From contig NZ_BOLN01000001.1 of assembly GCF_016861655.1 (NCBI RefSeq), positions 372,001 through 436,000 on the forward strand: 64,000 bases of DNA. The letters are read 5' to 3'. This document shows positions 16,593-24,712 of the stretch, in pieces. Each line of letters opens with the position of its first letter. Positions within the stretch are counted from its first letter, which is position 1. Under the pieces are notes generated by a model, which had not been told where the DNA came from, made no database searches, and saw nothing but the letters and a program-made list of their open reading frames with translations. Position numbers and translations under genes: made by a program. Source of the stretch: Levilactobacillus lanxiensis. Its GTDB lineage: Bacteria > Bacillota > Bacilli > Lactobacillales > Lactobacillaceae.

Positions 16593-17567
16593 TCAGTGAA
16601 ATACGGCGGCATCAACCCGTTTGCCCAGTTGATTCATCGCCGGAATCTGCTGGGAAAGCTCGCCATTTTGCGACAGTGCCACGACCACCACGGCCTGCTT
16701 GCCCCGAGCAAAAATGGCCGCATCATTTTCCACGCCATAGGTATCGAACTCACCGGTCTTGTTGTAGATTTGACGACTGGCTGGCACCAATTTGGGTAGC
16801 TTGGTGTGATTGGTATTGGCCGCCATCAATTTTAAAATCGCCGTATCGGCAGACCGTGAAATCAGCTGGTGCCGCCAAATTTTCATTAGCAAGTTCCCCA
16901 AATCACGAGCAGAGGTTTCGTTGTCCCGTCCCGCTGCGAGCGCCTTTTGATCCATCATCTTTCGCCGGAGCACCGTTTGGGTGGCCCCCAGCCGCTTGAT
17001 TTCCTGATTGACGGCCGCCAAGCCCCCGACCTCGCGGATGATGATGTTAGTGGCGGTGTTATCGCTCACGGTCATCATGTCCTTTAGCAATTCGCGATTG
17101 GTGACCCGCGTTCCGGCGGCTTGCGCCTGTAGATTTCCCGTGCCGCCCACCTTGTCCGCCTCCCGGAGCGTATAGGTCGCGGCCAAATCAAACTTACCAG
17201 CCGCAACCTGACGATAGACTGTCGCCAAAATAAACAACTTAATATCACTCGCGGCCTTCTGTGAACGGTTGTGCCAACTCAGCGTCTGCCCCGCCGTTGT
17301 TTGAATGAACACGGCGTTTTGCCCCTTCAAGTGGCCCATCGTGCTCTGCGCAATTTGTTTAAATGGCGCGGCTGGAACCGGCTTGGTCGTTTGGGACTTA
17401 GCCGCTTTTGCTTTAGGTGTTTTTGGCTTGGTTACGCTAGAACTGGCCGATGCCGAGCGGCTAGATGTCATTTTTTTCGCCGCCTGATGTGCTTGGCCAC
17501 GCGACTGACAGCCGACCAATCCCAAACTTGTGACACCGACCAGTAACCACAATCCCCATTTTTTCAT
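16593..17567 (-). CDS. Lipoprotein with class A beta-lactamase-like serine hydrolase domain
   Basis: A 324-residue protein with a lipoprotein signal (lipobox LVGC at about residues 17-20) and a Ser/Lys/Ala/Pro-rich linker to about residue 65. The catalytic domain has the three penicillin-recognising motifs in order: SDIK (Ser-x-x-Lys), SDN in MMTVSDNTATN, and KTG in IYNKTGEF. Such anchored proteins in lactobacilli are beta-lactamase-like or D,D-peptidase-like, acting on peptidoglycan or related peptides outside the cell. No omega-loop Glu is obvious (the equivalent region has DNETSARDLG), so true beta-lactamase activity is uncertain. AGGAGG is seven bases before the ATG at 17567. Confidence 0.85.
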   Translation of the reverse strand: MKKWGLWLLVGVTSLGLVGCQSRGQAHQAAKKMTSSRSASASSSVTKPKTPKAKAAKSQTTKPVPAAPFKQIAQSTMGHLKGQNAVFIQTTAGQTLSWHNRSQKAASDIKLFILATVYRQVAAGKFDLAATYTLREADKVGGTGNLQAQAAGTRVTNRELLKDMMTVSDNTATNIIIREVGGLAAVNQEIKRLGATQTVLRRKMMDQKALAAGRDNETSARDLGNLLMKIWRHQLISRSADTAILKLMAANTNHTKLPKLVPASRQIYNKTGEFDTYGVENDAAIFARGKQAVVVVALSQNGELSQQIPAMNQLGKRVDAAVFH

Positions 17568-17586
17568 CAAAATTCCTCCTGACCTA

Positions 17587-17624
17587 AAAATACACGGCGG
17601 CCGTCAGATGCGGGTTGCCGTGTA
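17587..17624 (-). terminator. Terminator of the Asp-rich lipoprotein gene
   Basis: TACACGGC/GCCGTGTA stem followed by ATTTTTAGG on the minus strand, between the two lipoprotein genes. Confidence 0.7.
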
Positions 17625-17638
17625 CTAAAGATCTTAAT

Positions 17639-18409
17639 TTACTGCATCCAGACTTCGTTCACTAAATCCCCATCGTACGAGTTCCCGTCCGTCAACACGA
17701 TATCATCGTCGTAGGACGTGTAACCGTAGTACGTTTCGTGCTCGCCATTGCTCCAAACCACGTCGATTTCCACGTTGGCATCGATGGTCTTGGTGTCGTT
17801 GGTGCCGGTCGTCACGTCATAGGACAAGACACCGTGCGCGCCGGAATCCTTGATGGTCGCGGTCCCATGAAAGGCGGAACCGTCGTTGTTGTTCTGCACG
17901 ACCGAGCCGTTATCGTGAATCGTCAACGTTTCCTGTTGCCGGTCGCCATCGTCGTCATTATAGAAATAATAGTCGCCAACGTACTTGCTGTAACCGTCAA
18001 AACTATTGTTGGTAGTCGTTGTGGTCGTATTGCCGCCACTGGCCTGACTCGTGGCCGCGCTATTGCCCTTGGACTGGGTCTTCTTCAACAGAAATTTGTC
18101 ATTGCTCTTTTGCAGACTGAAAAATTCCGTCTTCAGGGCGCCAAAGCCCTTCTTGTTCAAGTCCGTCAGATTAATGCTGCTCAGCTTTTTGTTCGACTGC
18201 TTGTATTTGCCATCGGCATTCAAGGATTGTGCCGCCGCAATGATCGACTCATCTTTGGCCGTTTTCCCCGACGCCTGTTTACGACTGGACTGGTTTTGCT
18301 TAAACGCATTCTTGGCCTGCTGACTACTCATACTAGACGTGCATCCCGCCAAACTCCCAGCCGCCAACAACGCAACAGCGACCGTTAGCCAATGCTTTTT
18401 ATGTGCCAT
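17639..18409 (-). CDS. Uncharacterised lipoprotein with Asp-rich beta domain
   Basis: A 256-residue lipoprotein (lipobox SLAGC at about residues 19-23). Residues 25-125 are helical, Lys/Gln/Ser-rich, with KQNQSSRKQASGKTAKDES and a long Thr/Asn/Ser linker (GGNTTTTTTNNS). The C-terminal 110 residues look like a beta domain with clusters such as YNDDDGDRQQETLTIHDNG and SYDDDIVLTDGNSYDGD, which could bind Ca2+ but match no family I can name. Lactobacilli encode similar lipoproteins of unknown role. Three structured repeats lie upstream of the start. AGGCAG precedes the ATG. Confidence 0.75.
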   Translation of the reverse strand: MAHKKHWLTVAVALLAAGSLAGCTSSMSSQQAKNAFKQNQSSRKQASGKTAKDESIIAAAQSLNADGKYKQSNKKLSSINLTDLNKKGFGALKTEFFSLQKSNDKFLLKKTQSKGNSAATSQASGGNTTTTTTNNSFDGYSKYVGDYYFYNDDDGDRQQETLTIHDNGSVVQNNNDGSAFHGTATIKDSGAHGVLSYDVTTGTNDTKTIDANVEIDVVWSNGEHETYYGYTSYDDDIVLTDGNSYDGDLVNEVWMQ

Positions 18410-18652
18410 TTTTCTGCCTCCGCAATTGATTTATGTACTTCTTAGTTTCAATTTTAGGCCAACCCATCAACAACTACAATGGCTAACACTAAATAGTGAT
18501 TGTCCGATTAATAATTAAGATAAACGACAATCATTGTCGCAGATTACTGTCTTAAATATGCTAATAATGTCCTATGCATACGATGGACAGCAACTATCCC
18601 TTCAACTCAATTTAGCAACTGGGCACGCCAACAATCACCCTCCCGTAACTAC

Positions 18653-18948
18653 GGGCTAAACTAGTGTCAGCCGCAGAGATGGCGGAAATTGCGCCATTCA
18701 CATACCAGGTGAGTGACCAGAGGCGGATCAAAATGACCAGCTGTGTCGATGCTCTTAGCTGAGTGCTTTATTCTCAGCTTAGAGCATCGGGCGACCTTTG
18801 AGACCGCACTCCGGCTCAAAGTCGAGGTGGAAGACTGCCTTTTAGTCTGGAACCGACCCCACAGCAGGGCGTTTTGAATCCGCCGCCGGGAACGGAATAG
18901 CTACTACGTTCCGACGTAATTTCCACCATTCCTTCAACCCAATTTAGA
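18653..18948 (+). repeat. Structured repeat, long type, copy B2
   Basis: About 296 bp. Clear hairpins are GCTCTTAGCTGAG...CTCAGCTTAGAGC and CTTTGAG...CTCAAAG, and GGATCAAAATG pairs with the GTTTTGAATCC side. GATGGCGGAAATT pairs with AATTTCCACCATT, the same stem position that other copies fill with GGTGAAAAT/ATTTTCACC. No gene ends here: it lies upstream of the lipoprotein gene 17639-18409. Confidence 0.75.
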
Positions 18949-18996
18949 CTAGACTAAGACAATTGGGCACGCCAACGACCACCCTCCCGTAACTGC

Positions 18997-19180
18997 GGGC
19001 TAAACCAGCGTCAACCGCAGGGATGGGAAAACTGCACCACCATGTTAGTGACCAGAGGCAGGTCAAGGTGAACAGCTGTGTCGGTGGTCTTGGCTGAGTG
19101 CTTTATTCTCAGCTTAGAGCACGGGGCGACCTTTGAGACCGCGTCTCAGGCTGGAGCCGGACCACCCAACGGCGGACATT
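18997..19180 (+). repeat. Structured repeat, long type, truncated copy B3
   Basis: Starts GGGCTAAACCAGCGTCAACCGCAGGGATGGG and follows B2 through the GGTCTTGGCTGAG...CTCAGCTTAGAG hairpin and the CTTTGAGACCGC segment, then breaks off into unrelated sequence near 19170, losing its right arm. About 45 bases upstream of it repeat the sequence upstream of B2, so it arose by tandem duplication. Confidence 0.65.
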
Positions 19181-19230
19181 AACTGCCACCAGCCATAACC
19201 AAATGTACCAACAACCAATCCCGTACCCGC

Positions 19231-19444
19231 GGGTTAAACTCGTGTCTGCCGGAGGGATGGTGGAAATGAGCTCAGCCGTGGGAGTTGCCTTAGTGGCCTG
19301 CCACTTAGGCAACTGCTATCTTTGAGACGTGCTCTTCGGCTCAAAGTAAGTCCGGAGACCGCCCTTTGGCTCCGGACGTGCGCCCACCGCGTTCCGGTTC
19401 AATTTCCACCATCCCGGAGGCCGTGACAACGACTAGTTTAACCC
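19231..19444 (+). repeat. Structured repeat, short type, copy A2
   Basis: A 214-bp copy. GGGTTAAACT pairs with AGTTTAACCC; GGATGGTGGAAAT pairs with ATTTCCACCATCC. Hairpins AGTTGCC...GGCAACT, CTTTGAG...CTCAAAG and GTCCGGAG...CTCCGGAC are intact. It lies between repeat B3 and the DhaT-like gene and is not preceded by a gene end. Confidence 0.8.
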
Positions 19445-19672
19445 GACCCCGGGAAAATGCGTCAGGGGGTTCACGACCCGGTGAAACCTGACGCAAGCAG
19501 CTGTCTCCCCCGAAATTCACACCAAAATGAGAACAATTTGTTTATCTTTTCATTAACCCGTTTTCATTATTGTAAGCGCTAAATAAATTTTCTTTAGGCA
19601 TGATGAACACCGTCAAATCGGTGATATACCCTGGTTTTCTCGGACAACTAACAAACTTTTACCCGAAAGCAG

Positions 19673-19701
19673 TTGCAAACTGTAATTTTTTTAGTTATAA
19701 T
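19673..19701 (+). promoter_or_regulatory. Strong promoter of the DhaT-like gene
   Basis: TTGCAA, 17 bases, TATAAT, about 60 bases upstream of the start codon at 19760. The near-consensus boxes fit the highly biased codon use of this gene. Confidence 0.8.
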
Positions 19702-19759
19702 TGCTTTGTGAAATTGGTACCAATGATTTTCAAAACTTCCGAAAGAAGGCATTTGTATA

Positions 19760-20932
19760 ATGGCTGAACGTAGTTATGACTTTCTTATGCCCAGTGTCAA
19801 TTTCTTTGGCCCTGGCGTAATTAGCAAGATTGGTGACCGTGCAAAGATGTTAGGGATGAAGAAGCCCGTCATCGTAACGGATAAGTTCCTTGAAGGAATG
19901 GAAAACGGTGCGGTTGAACAGACCTTGAACTCCTTAAAGGCTGCTGGTGTTGACTACGTTGTGTACAACAACGTTGAACCGAACCCTAAGATTCGCAACA
20001 TCAAAGAAGTTAAGAAACTTTACTTGGATTCAGGCGCTGACTCCATCATCACTGTTGGTGGGGGTTCTGCTCATGATACTGGTAAAGGTGCCGGCATTAT
20101 CTTGACTAACGGTGATGACATCACCAAGTTAGCTGGGATCGAAACGCTCGACAAGGCTTTGCCACCACTGATCGCCGTTAACACGACTGCTGGGACGGGT
20201 TCAGAATTGACTCGTCACGCCGTTATCACGAACGAAGAAACCCACTTGAAGTTCGTTGTTGTTTCATGGCGGAACATTCCGTTGGTTTCCTACAACGACC
20301 CTACTTTGATGTTGGACGTTCCTAAGGGCTTAACTGCCGCTACTGGGATGGACGCTTTCGTTCAATCCATCGAACCATACGTTTCTGTTGACCACAACCC
20401 AATCACCGACTCACAATGTATCGAAGCTATCAAGTTGATTGAAACTTCCTTACGTGAAGCCGTTGCTAACGGCCACAACCTTGAAGCTCGGACCAAGATG
20501 GTCGAAGCTGAAATGTTAGCCGGGATGGCCTTCAACAACGCTAACTTAGGTTACGTTCACGCCATGGCTCACCAATTAGGTGGTCAATACGACGCTCCTC
20601 ATGGTGTTTGCTGTGCTTTGCTCCTGCCTTACGTTGAAGAATACAACATCATTGCTTGCCCAGAACGTTTCGCTGAATTAGCTGAAATCATGGGCGAAAA
20701 CACTGAAGGCTTATCAACGCGCGACGCTGCCGAATTGTCCATCAAGGCCATGAAGCAAATGTCACAAGACGTTGGTATTCCTAAGTCCATCAAGGAAATC
20801 GGTGCAAAGCCAGAAGACTTTGAACTGATGGCTGAAAACGCCTTGAAGGATGGGAACGCCTTCTCTAACCCTCGTGTAGGGACTAAAGAAGATATCGTTA
20901 AGATTTTCCAAGCAGCTTACGACGCAAAATAG
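19760..20932 (+). CDS. dhaT: Iron-containing alcohol dehydrogenase, 1,3-propanediol dehydrogenase type
   Basis: A 390-residue type III alcohol dehydrogenase that matches DhaT closely along its length: SVNFFGPGVISKIGDR at the start, GGGSAHDTGKG for NAD(P) binding, NTTAGTGSELTRH, SWRNIPLVSYNDP, and the Fe-binding set Asp in LTAATGMDAF, two His in GYVHAMAHQLGG, and His in APHGVCC. DhaT reduces 3-hydroxypropionaldehyde to 1,3-propanediol with NADH, which lets heterofermentative lactobacilli use glycerol as an electron sink. No glycerol dehydratase genes lie nearby, so use on other aldehydes is possible. Codon bias suggests high expression. The stop codon is followed at once by a long hairpin (20934-21044). 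Confidence 0.9.
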   Translation: MAERSYDFLMPSVNFFGPGVISKIGDRAKMLGMKKPVIVTDKFLEGMENGAVEQTLNSLKAAGVDYVVYNNVEPNPKIRNIKEVKKLYLDSGADSIITVGGGSAHDTGKGAGIILTNGDDITKLAGIETLDKALPPLIAVNTTAGTGSELTRHAVITNEETHLKFVVVSWRNIPLVSYNDPTLMLDVPKGLTAATGMDAFVQSIEPYVSVDHNPITDSQCIEAIKLIETSLREAVANGHNLEARTKMVEAEMLAGMAFNNANLGYVHAMAHQLGGQYDAPHGVCCALLLPYVEEYNIIACPERFAELAEIMGENTEGLSTRDAAELSIKAMKQMSQDVGIPKSIKEIGAKPEDFELMAENALKDGNAFSNPRVGTKEDIVKIFQAAYDAK

Positions 20933-20933
20933 A

Positions 20934-21044
20934 GTGCGGAGTGGGGCGCTTAGACAGCGAGCATTAACGGCGTAACGGAAATGCCCCCGCACCTGGGGGA
21001 TTTTCGTTACGGTGTTAAGCGGAACTGTCTGCCCCACGGAGCAC
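20934..21044 (+). other. Long hairpin directly after the dhaT stop codon
   Basis: A 111-base structure starting two bases after TAG. The outer arms GTGC/GCAC, TGGGGC/GCCCCA and GACAG/CTGTC enclose CATTAAC.../GTGTTAAG and an inner stem CGTAACG...GCCCCC with GGGGG...CGTTACG and a six-base loop. There is no T-run after it, so it is not a simple terminator. It is a different sequence from the repeated elements but holds the same position after a stop codon. Confidence 0.6.
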
Positions 21045-21372
21045 GTTTCAGAGGCCGCAAGTCTCCGGAATAGATAAGTGGAGAACCCGACTAACTGTCT
21101 GATTCTTACATCACGTTTTAGCATCTGTCAGTCCCACCGGTTCAAGGGTCCAATAACAGAGGCCAGTCCCTCTGCGACACACCACCCCGGTAACCGCCAA
21201 CAACGTTCACAACCAGACAGCCCCCCGCTATCCAGCTTGTGAACCATGTTACGGACTGACAACTGCGATCGGTTAGAATTAACCGTCTAACCGATCAGAA
21301 AATTTCAGTGGCCACCTGGTTACCCCCTCTTGGTCACCACTAAAAATTGATTGATTGTGTATTACAACGACG
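21045..21372. other. Non-coding stretch between dhaT and the HAD gene
   Basis: No gene is seen. It holds short perfect hairpins: CAGAGG...CCTCTG near 21159-21177, GATCGGTTAG...CTAACCGATC near 21268-21298, and an AGTGG...CCACT pair near 21308-21343. The next terminator on the plus strand is at 21373-21399, so a structured 3' tail or a small RNA is possible. Confidence 0.4.
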
Positions 21373-21399
21373 AAAAGCCACCTTTGCGGGTGGCTTTTT
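21373..21399 (+). terminator. Terminator upstream of the HAD gene
   Basis: AAAAGCCACC pairs with GGTGGCTTTT and ends in T. It precedes the start of the HAD gene by 25 bases, so it ends a transcript coming from upstream, or attenuates the HAD gene. Confidence 0.8.
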
Positions 21400-21423
21400 A
21401 GTTTAACTAAGGAAGTTATTCCG

Positions 21424-22080
21424 ATGACAAAATTTCTAACCTTTGACTGTTACGGCACCCTGCTACGGGAGGAAGGCACCTACGCGGAAATCGTGCGGGC
21501 CGCCCTCCAGCTGGGGGTCGATGCCAAATTGGCGCGGCAACGATTCATCACCTACCAGGGCGACCGCAACAACATGCATCCCTACCTGGACTATGATCTG
21601 CTGACCCGCAACAACTTACTCCACCTAGACGAACAATTTGGCCTCCAACATGGTTTCGAGCGCTACTATCCCGAGGTGTTAATGGCGCACCGCGCGCTCA
21701 CGCCGTTCCCCGAAGTCATTGCCACGCTCAAAACGTTGCGTGAGCGCGGCTACCATCTGATTATGATGTCCAATTCCAGCTGGGACATCATCCCCGCCAA
21801 TGCCGACAGCCTCCAGGTGCCCTTCGACATTTGGACTGCCGAGGACGTCCACGCCTACAAACCGGATCACACCTTCTTTGACGCCGTGGGCAAGCATTAC
21901 GGCTTCACTCCCGAGAATCACTGGCACATCGCACAGGGCTACGCCAGTGACATCATCCCCGCTGATCAGCTTGGCTGGCGGTCGATTTGGGTCAACCGGG
22001 AAAACGCGAAACCCACAGCTGCCGCTCGGCCAACCCACATGGTGACCACCCTGGATAGCGTTCTACAGTGGCTCCCGTAA
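21424..22080 (+). CDS. HAD-superfamily hydrolase (haloacid dehalogenase type II-like)
   Basis: A 218-residue cytosolic HAD enzyme. Motif I is FDCYGTLL with the nucleophile Asp9; motif II is MMSNSS; motif III Lys is in AYKPD; motif IV is in YASDIIPADQLGW. The helical cap after motif I resembles L-2-haloacid dehalogenase-type proteins, most of which in lactobacilli are phosphatases of unknown substrate. ATG at 21424 is preferred because AAGGAAG lies upstream; the frame extends back to 21355 but would run through the terminator at 21373. The preceding leader hairpin could attenuate it. The substrate is not predictable. Confidence 0.85.
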   Translation: MTKFLTFDCYGTLLREEGTYAEIVRAALQLGVDAKLARQRFITYQGDRNNMHPYLDYDLLTRNNLLHLDEQFGLQHGFERYYPEVLMAHRALTPFPEVIATLKTLRERGYHLIMMSNSSWDIIPANADSLQVPFDIWTAEDVHAYKPDHTFFDAVGKHYGFTPENHWHIAQGYASDIIPADQLGWRSIWVNRENAKPTAAARPTHMVTTLDSVLQWLP

Positions 22081-22097
22081 TTTTTTAATCATACCAA

Positions 22098-22129
22098 AAA
22101 AGTCGTCCGATAATTGTCAGGCGACTTTT
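22098..22129. terminator. Shared terminator between HAD and GyrI-like genes
   Basis: AAAAGTCG/CGACTTTT stem with A and T runs on both sides serves two convergent genes. Confidence 0.8.
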
Positions 22130-22132
22130 GCG

Positions 22133-22759
22133 TTACTTCGGTTGAACCCGATACCGTAGCAGGGTTTTCGCCCTTTCCGGAGCAGTCCGGCGGGCATCCG
22201 TCAGGTAAATTTCGCGGTGCCAGTAATCGCCCATGGTGGGGATGACCTGCAAGTTCTGCTCGGTCAAGACCGTCTGGAGCTGGGCAAACGTGGCCGGCTC
22301 ATCGTCAAACGGCCCCTGATGGATGGTCTGGAGCACCTGTCCCTCCGAGTAGGTTTCCCAGCTCAATTGGTCAAAGTAGGGATTGGTCTTCTTCGCTTGA
22401 ACGTCAGCCAAGGCCTGGTCAAAATCCGTGGCCGTCAACCGGTCTGGCTGGCGCAACATGATTTTGTATTTCAAGGCCGCCTTGTTCAGGTCGGCCCCGC
22501 GTGAGCCATCAGTCGTCGTCCAGACGCCCTCCAACGGGTAAACCGTGTACTCGTAGGGTTCGCCCAGCTCGCCGCGTTTCAGCGCCATTCGCAGCTGATA
22601 GGCCACCGGATACAGGGCGGCAACGTGCTCCCCGAAGTCCGGCTGATTGGGATCACCCTGGCCTTCAATCGTGATAAAGTTCAGTGCTGGCAACGTCAAA
22701 AGTGTCGGTTGCTTGGATAAGTACCAGTCCTTCTCTGCCTTGCGCCATTCATGTTTCAT
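22133..22759 (-). CDS. GyrI-like small-molecule-binding protein (COG4832 type)
   Basis: A 208-residue protein of the GyrI-like superfamily. It starts MKHEWRKAEKDWYLSKQPTL and contains LNFITIEGQGDPN, YEYTVYPLEGVW and a second repeat with the strand-rich QVLQTIHQGPFDDEPATFAQL...YWHREIYLTDARRTAPER ending, typical of stand-alone GyrI-like proteins. Related domains form the effector-binding part of multidrug-sensing regulators and some act as hydrolases of electrophilic compounds. This protein has no DNA-binding domain. A second GyrI-like protein lies just upstream on the same strand, so the two may be cotranscribed and related in role. The ligand is unknown. Confidence 0.8.
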   Translation of the reverse strand: MKHEWRKAEKDWYLSKQPTLLTLPALNFITIEGQGDPNQPDFGEHVAALYPVAYQLRMALKRGELGEPYEYTVYPLEGVWTTTDGSRGADLNKAALKYKIMLRQPDRLTATDFDQALADVQAKKTNPYFDQLSWETYSEGQVLQTIHQGPFDDEPATFAQLQTVLTEQNLQVIPTMGDYWHREIYLTDARRTAPERAKTLLRYRVQPK

Positions 22760-22830
22760 GGAAACGCCTCCTCGTTAATATTTCCATTATACAAAAAATC
22801 GTCAGCCACCTGCACTGACGATTCACGAAT

Positions 22831-23301
22831 TTATTTCTCGACTAAAGGAACCAGCATTTCGCCGTGAACACCGGCGTCATCGCTCCCAGTCACGTAAGAC
22901 GTGTTGGGACCACCCACGTAGGCGTAGTCGGTTAATTGGGGTAAGATTTCGCCGAAAGCGGGACCTTCGAGCGCGTTGTACAGCCCCATTTGATCCGCAG
23001 CCGTGCCGGTAATGACCAGGTATTTGCCAGCGGGAAATTCAATCAACCGTTGACCCGCTGCGGCCGTCGCAGCCGTCGTCACTTGTCGACCGGCGTAGTA
23101 GTGAAATTCACCGTTGATGGCTTCGTTAACCGCGAAGGGGTAATCGTTGATGCCGTCCAGCTTTGCCAGCGCTTGATCCGCGTTGATCTTTTGCCAGAAG
23201 TTCGCCTTCTGCTGACCCATTTCGGGGAAGTTGCCAGTCAGCACCGTGTCGATGCCTAAAACAGTGAATGCGGGTTTCGTTTCAATCGTGTAATTTGCCA
23301 T
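22831..23301 (-). CDS. GyrI-like / AraC effector-binding domain protein
   Basis: A 156-residue protein beginning MANYTIETKPAFTVLGIDTV, the usual start of AraC effector-binding domains, with internal GEFHYYAGRQVTT, IEFPAGKYLVITGTA and the late VPLVEK. It is a stand-alone GyrI-like domain without DNA-binding helices. ATG at 23301 has GGAGG nine bases upstream; an upstream in-frame start at 23355 lies in the divergent promoter region. It is divergent from a WYL-type regulator at 23381, which probably controls it. The physiological ligand is unknown. Confidence 0.82.
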   Translation of the reverse strand: MANYTIETKPAFTVLGIDTVLTGNFPEMGQQKANFWQKINADQALAKLDGINDYPFAVNEAINGEFHYYAGRQVTTAATAAAGQRLIEFPAGKYLVITGTAADQMGLYNALEGPAFGEILPQLTDYAYVGGPNTSYVTGSDDAGVHGEMLVPLVEK

Positions 23302-23380
23302 ATTGTGGTGGCCTCCTTCAAATGATAGACTCAGTATAGTCACTAATGGTTTCAAAAACTGACGCTATTGGGAGAAAATC

Positions 23381-24346
23381 ATGACAAAAACGGAACGGGT
23401 CAATACCATGATGCGGTACATCAACAATCGCCAATTTTTTACGATTCGTGAATTGATGGCCCACTTTCAGGTGTCGCGGAGCACGGTCATTCGTGATCTT
23501 GAAAATATTCAGGAGCTGGGGATGCCCCTGACGTCGAGCGTCGGCCGCGATGGCGGTTACGCCGTTCTTCAGAATACCCTGTTGCCCGCCGTGCAGTTCA
23601 ACAATGAAGAGCTGAAGGCTCTATTTGTCAGTTTCCTAGCGACGTTAAATACCCAGCTTCCCTACCTGCAGAATCGCAATACCTTAACGGAGAAGCTCGT
23701 GGCCATCGCCTCGCAGGCCCAGCAGGATGACCTCCTGACGCTCCAGGAGCTACTAGTTTTCAGTCACACCAACCCGGCCAACACCAAATTAACCGAGCTG
23801 ACTGACTTTGCGCCACCCATGCTGCGCACACTACTAAATAACTGTTTGAGCAGTCGCCAGCTCTGTCTCAAACTGGCGACGACCACCCGCACCGTTTGGG
23901 TTCGCCACGTCTACAATCGTCAGGCCATCTGGTACGTCGACGCGTGGGACCTGAACGACAACGGCTTCTACGAATTAAAAGTCACGGACATCGTGGCCAT
24001 CACCCCGGTCGCTCAGGAACAGACGCTGGACCCGGACGCCATCACTGCGGCTATCAAAGCGGCCCGGCCGCAACCCAATGTTTGCTTGGAATTGACGACC
24101 GACGCCATTCAACAGTTTAAACAGCATCCCCATCCCACGGCGCCACTTCAGTACCGTGACCAGTTCCAGCAGAGGGCTATATTGGAATGCTACCTGGACC
24201 CAGCCTCGCCAGAACAACTCCAGGACTTTGCCCGCTGGTTTCTTTACTTGGGTCACGCAGCCACGCTTCAGACGGCGCCAACCGAATTGATTGCTGCCAT
24301 CCGCACTGAATGTCAGGAGCAATTGAGCCAACTACCTACAGAATAA
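23381..24346 (+). CDS. YafY-type transcriptional regulator (HTH_11 plus WYL-like domain)
   Basis: A 321-residue regulator. Residues 1-60 form an HTH_11 winged helix (ERVNTMMRYINNRQFFTIRELMAHFQVSRSTVIRDLE, with GRDGGYAVL as the wing). The middle part contains a WYL-like ligand domain (VRHVYNRQAIWYVDAWDLNDNGFYELKVTDI), with the WYL tripeptide appearing here as WYV. It reads divergently from the GyrI-like gene 22831-23301, with 79 bases between them, the classic arrangement in which a YafY/DeoR-like regulator controls a GyrI-like partner. The ligand is unknown. It ends at the terminator 24355-24380. Confidence 0.85.
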   Translation: MTKTERVNTMMRYINNRQFFTIRELMAHFQVSRSTVIRDLENIQELGMPLTSSVGRDGGYAVLQNTLLPAVQFNNEELKALFVSFLATLNTQLPYLQNRNTLTEKLVAIASQAQQDDLLTLQELLVFSHTNPANTKLTELTDFAPPMLRTLLNNCLSSRQLCLKLATTTRTVWVRHVYNRQAIWYVDAWDLNDNGFYELKVTDIVAITPVAQEQTLDPDAITAAIKAARPQPNVCLELTTDAIQQFKQHPHPTAPLQYRDQFQQRAILECYLDPASPEQLQDFARWFLYLGHAATLQTAPTELIAAIRTECQEQLSQLPTE

Positions 24347-24354
24347 TTGTCGTC

Positions 24355-24380
24355 ATCCACCGAAATTTGGTGGATTTTTT
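24355..24380 (+). terminator. Terminator of the WYL regulator gene
   Basis: ATCCACC/GGTGGAT stem with a seven-base loop, followed by five or more T residues. Confidence 0.9.
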
Positions 24381-24712
24381 GCTTTTCAGGGCGAATGTAA
24401 AAAGTTCTCTAATTTATTTATTTATACATCCAATCCTCATAACAAATGGGTATTTTTCAAGTTCACCATGATTACGCTAATTTAACGTTAGCATCACTAA
24501 AAATGACAATGACTCAATTTTCAGCACCTATTCCCTTGGATTCAACTGGTACATAGCTGAGTAAAATCAGTACATAGAATGACCTCGAAACGCTGATATA
24601 TCAGCGTTTTCCAAGCTTGCATGTCCTCAATCTAGGTGCTATCATTAATTTTGTTAACAAGGAAGCAATTCAACGGCGCTGTTGAAAATAACTAACAAAG
24701 GAAGTACCACTT
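24381..24712. other. Non-coding leader region with a 22-bp palindrome
   Basis: No gene is seen. At 24588-24609 lies a perfect palindrome centred on GATATATC with arms ending in AAACGC/GCGTTT. Two GTACATAG copies (near 24549 and 24570) precede it. The region lies upstream of the tandem unknown genes and probably contains their promoter and operator. Confidence 0.45.

Noticed and set aside
18597-19444. CRISPR array or insertion sequence in the repeat cluster
   Set aside because: Units are hundreds of bases long with no regular short spacers, no cas genes and no transposase.
19571-19584. cre-like TGTAAGCGCTAAAT before dhaT
   Set aside because: Two mismatches to the consensus in both orientations.
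21130-21180. tRNA-like stretch with GGTTCAAGGG
   Set aside because: No matching acceptor, D or anticodon arms can be formed around it.
21355-21423. Upstream start of the HAD gene
   Set aside because: It would run through the terminator hairpin and precede the normal HAD start with motif I.
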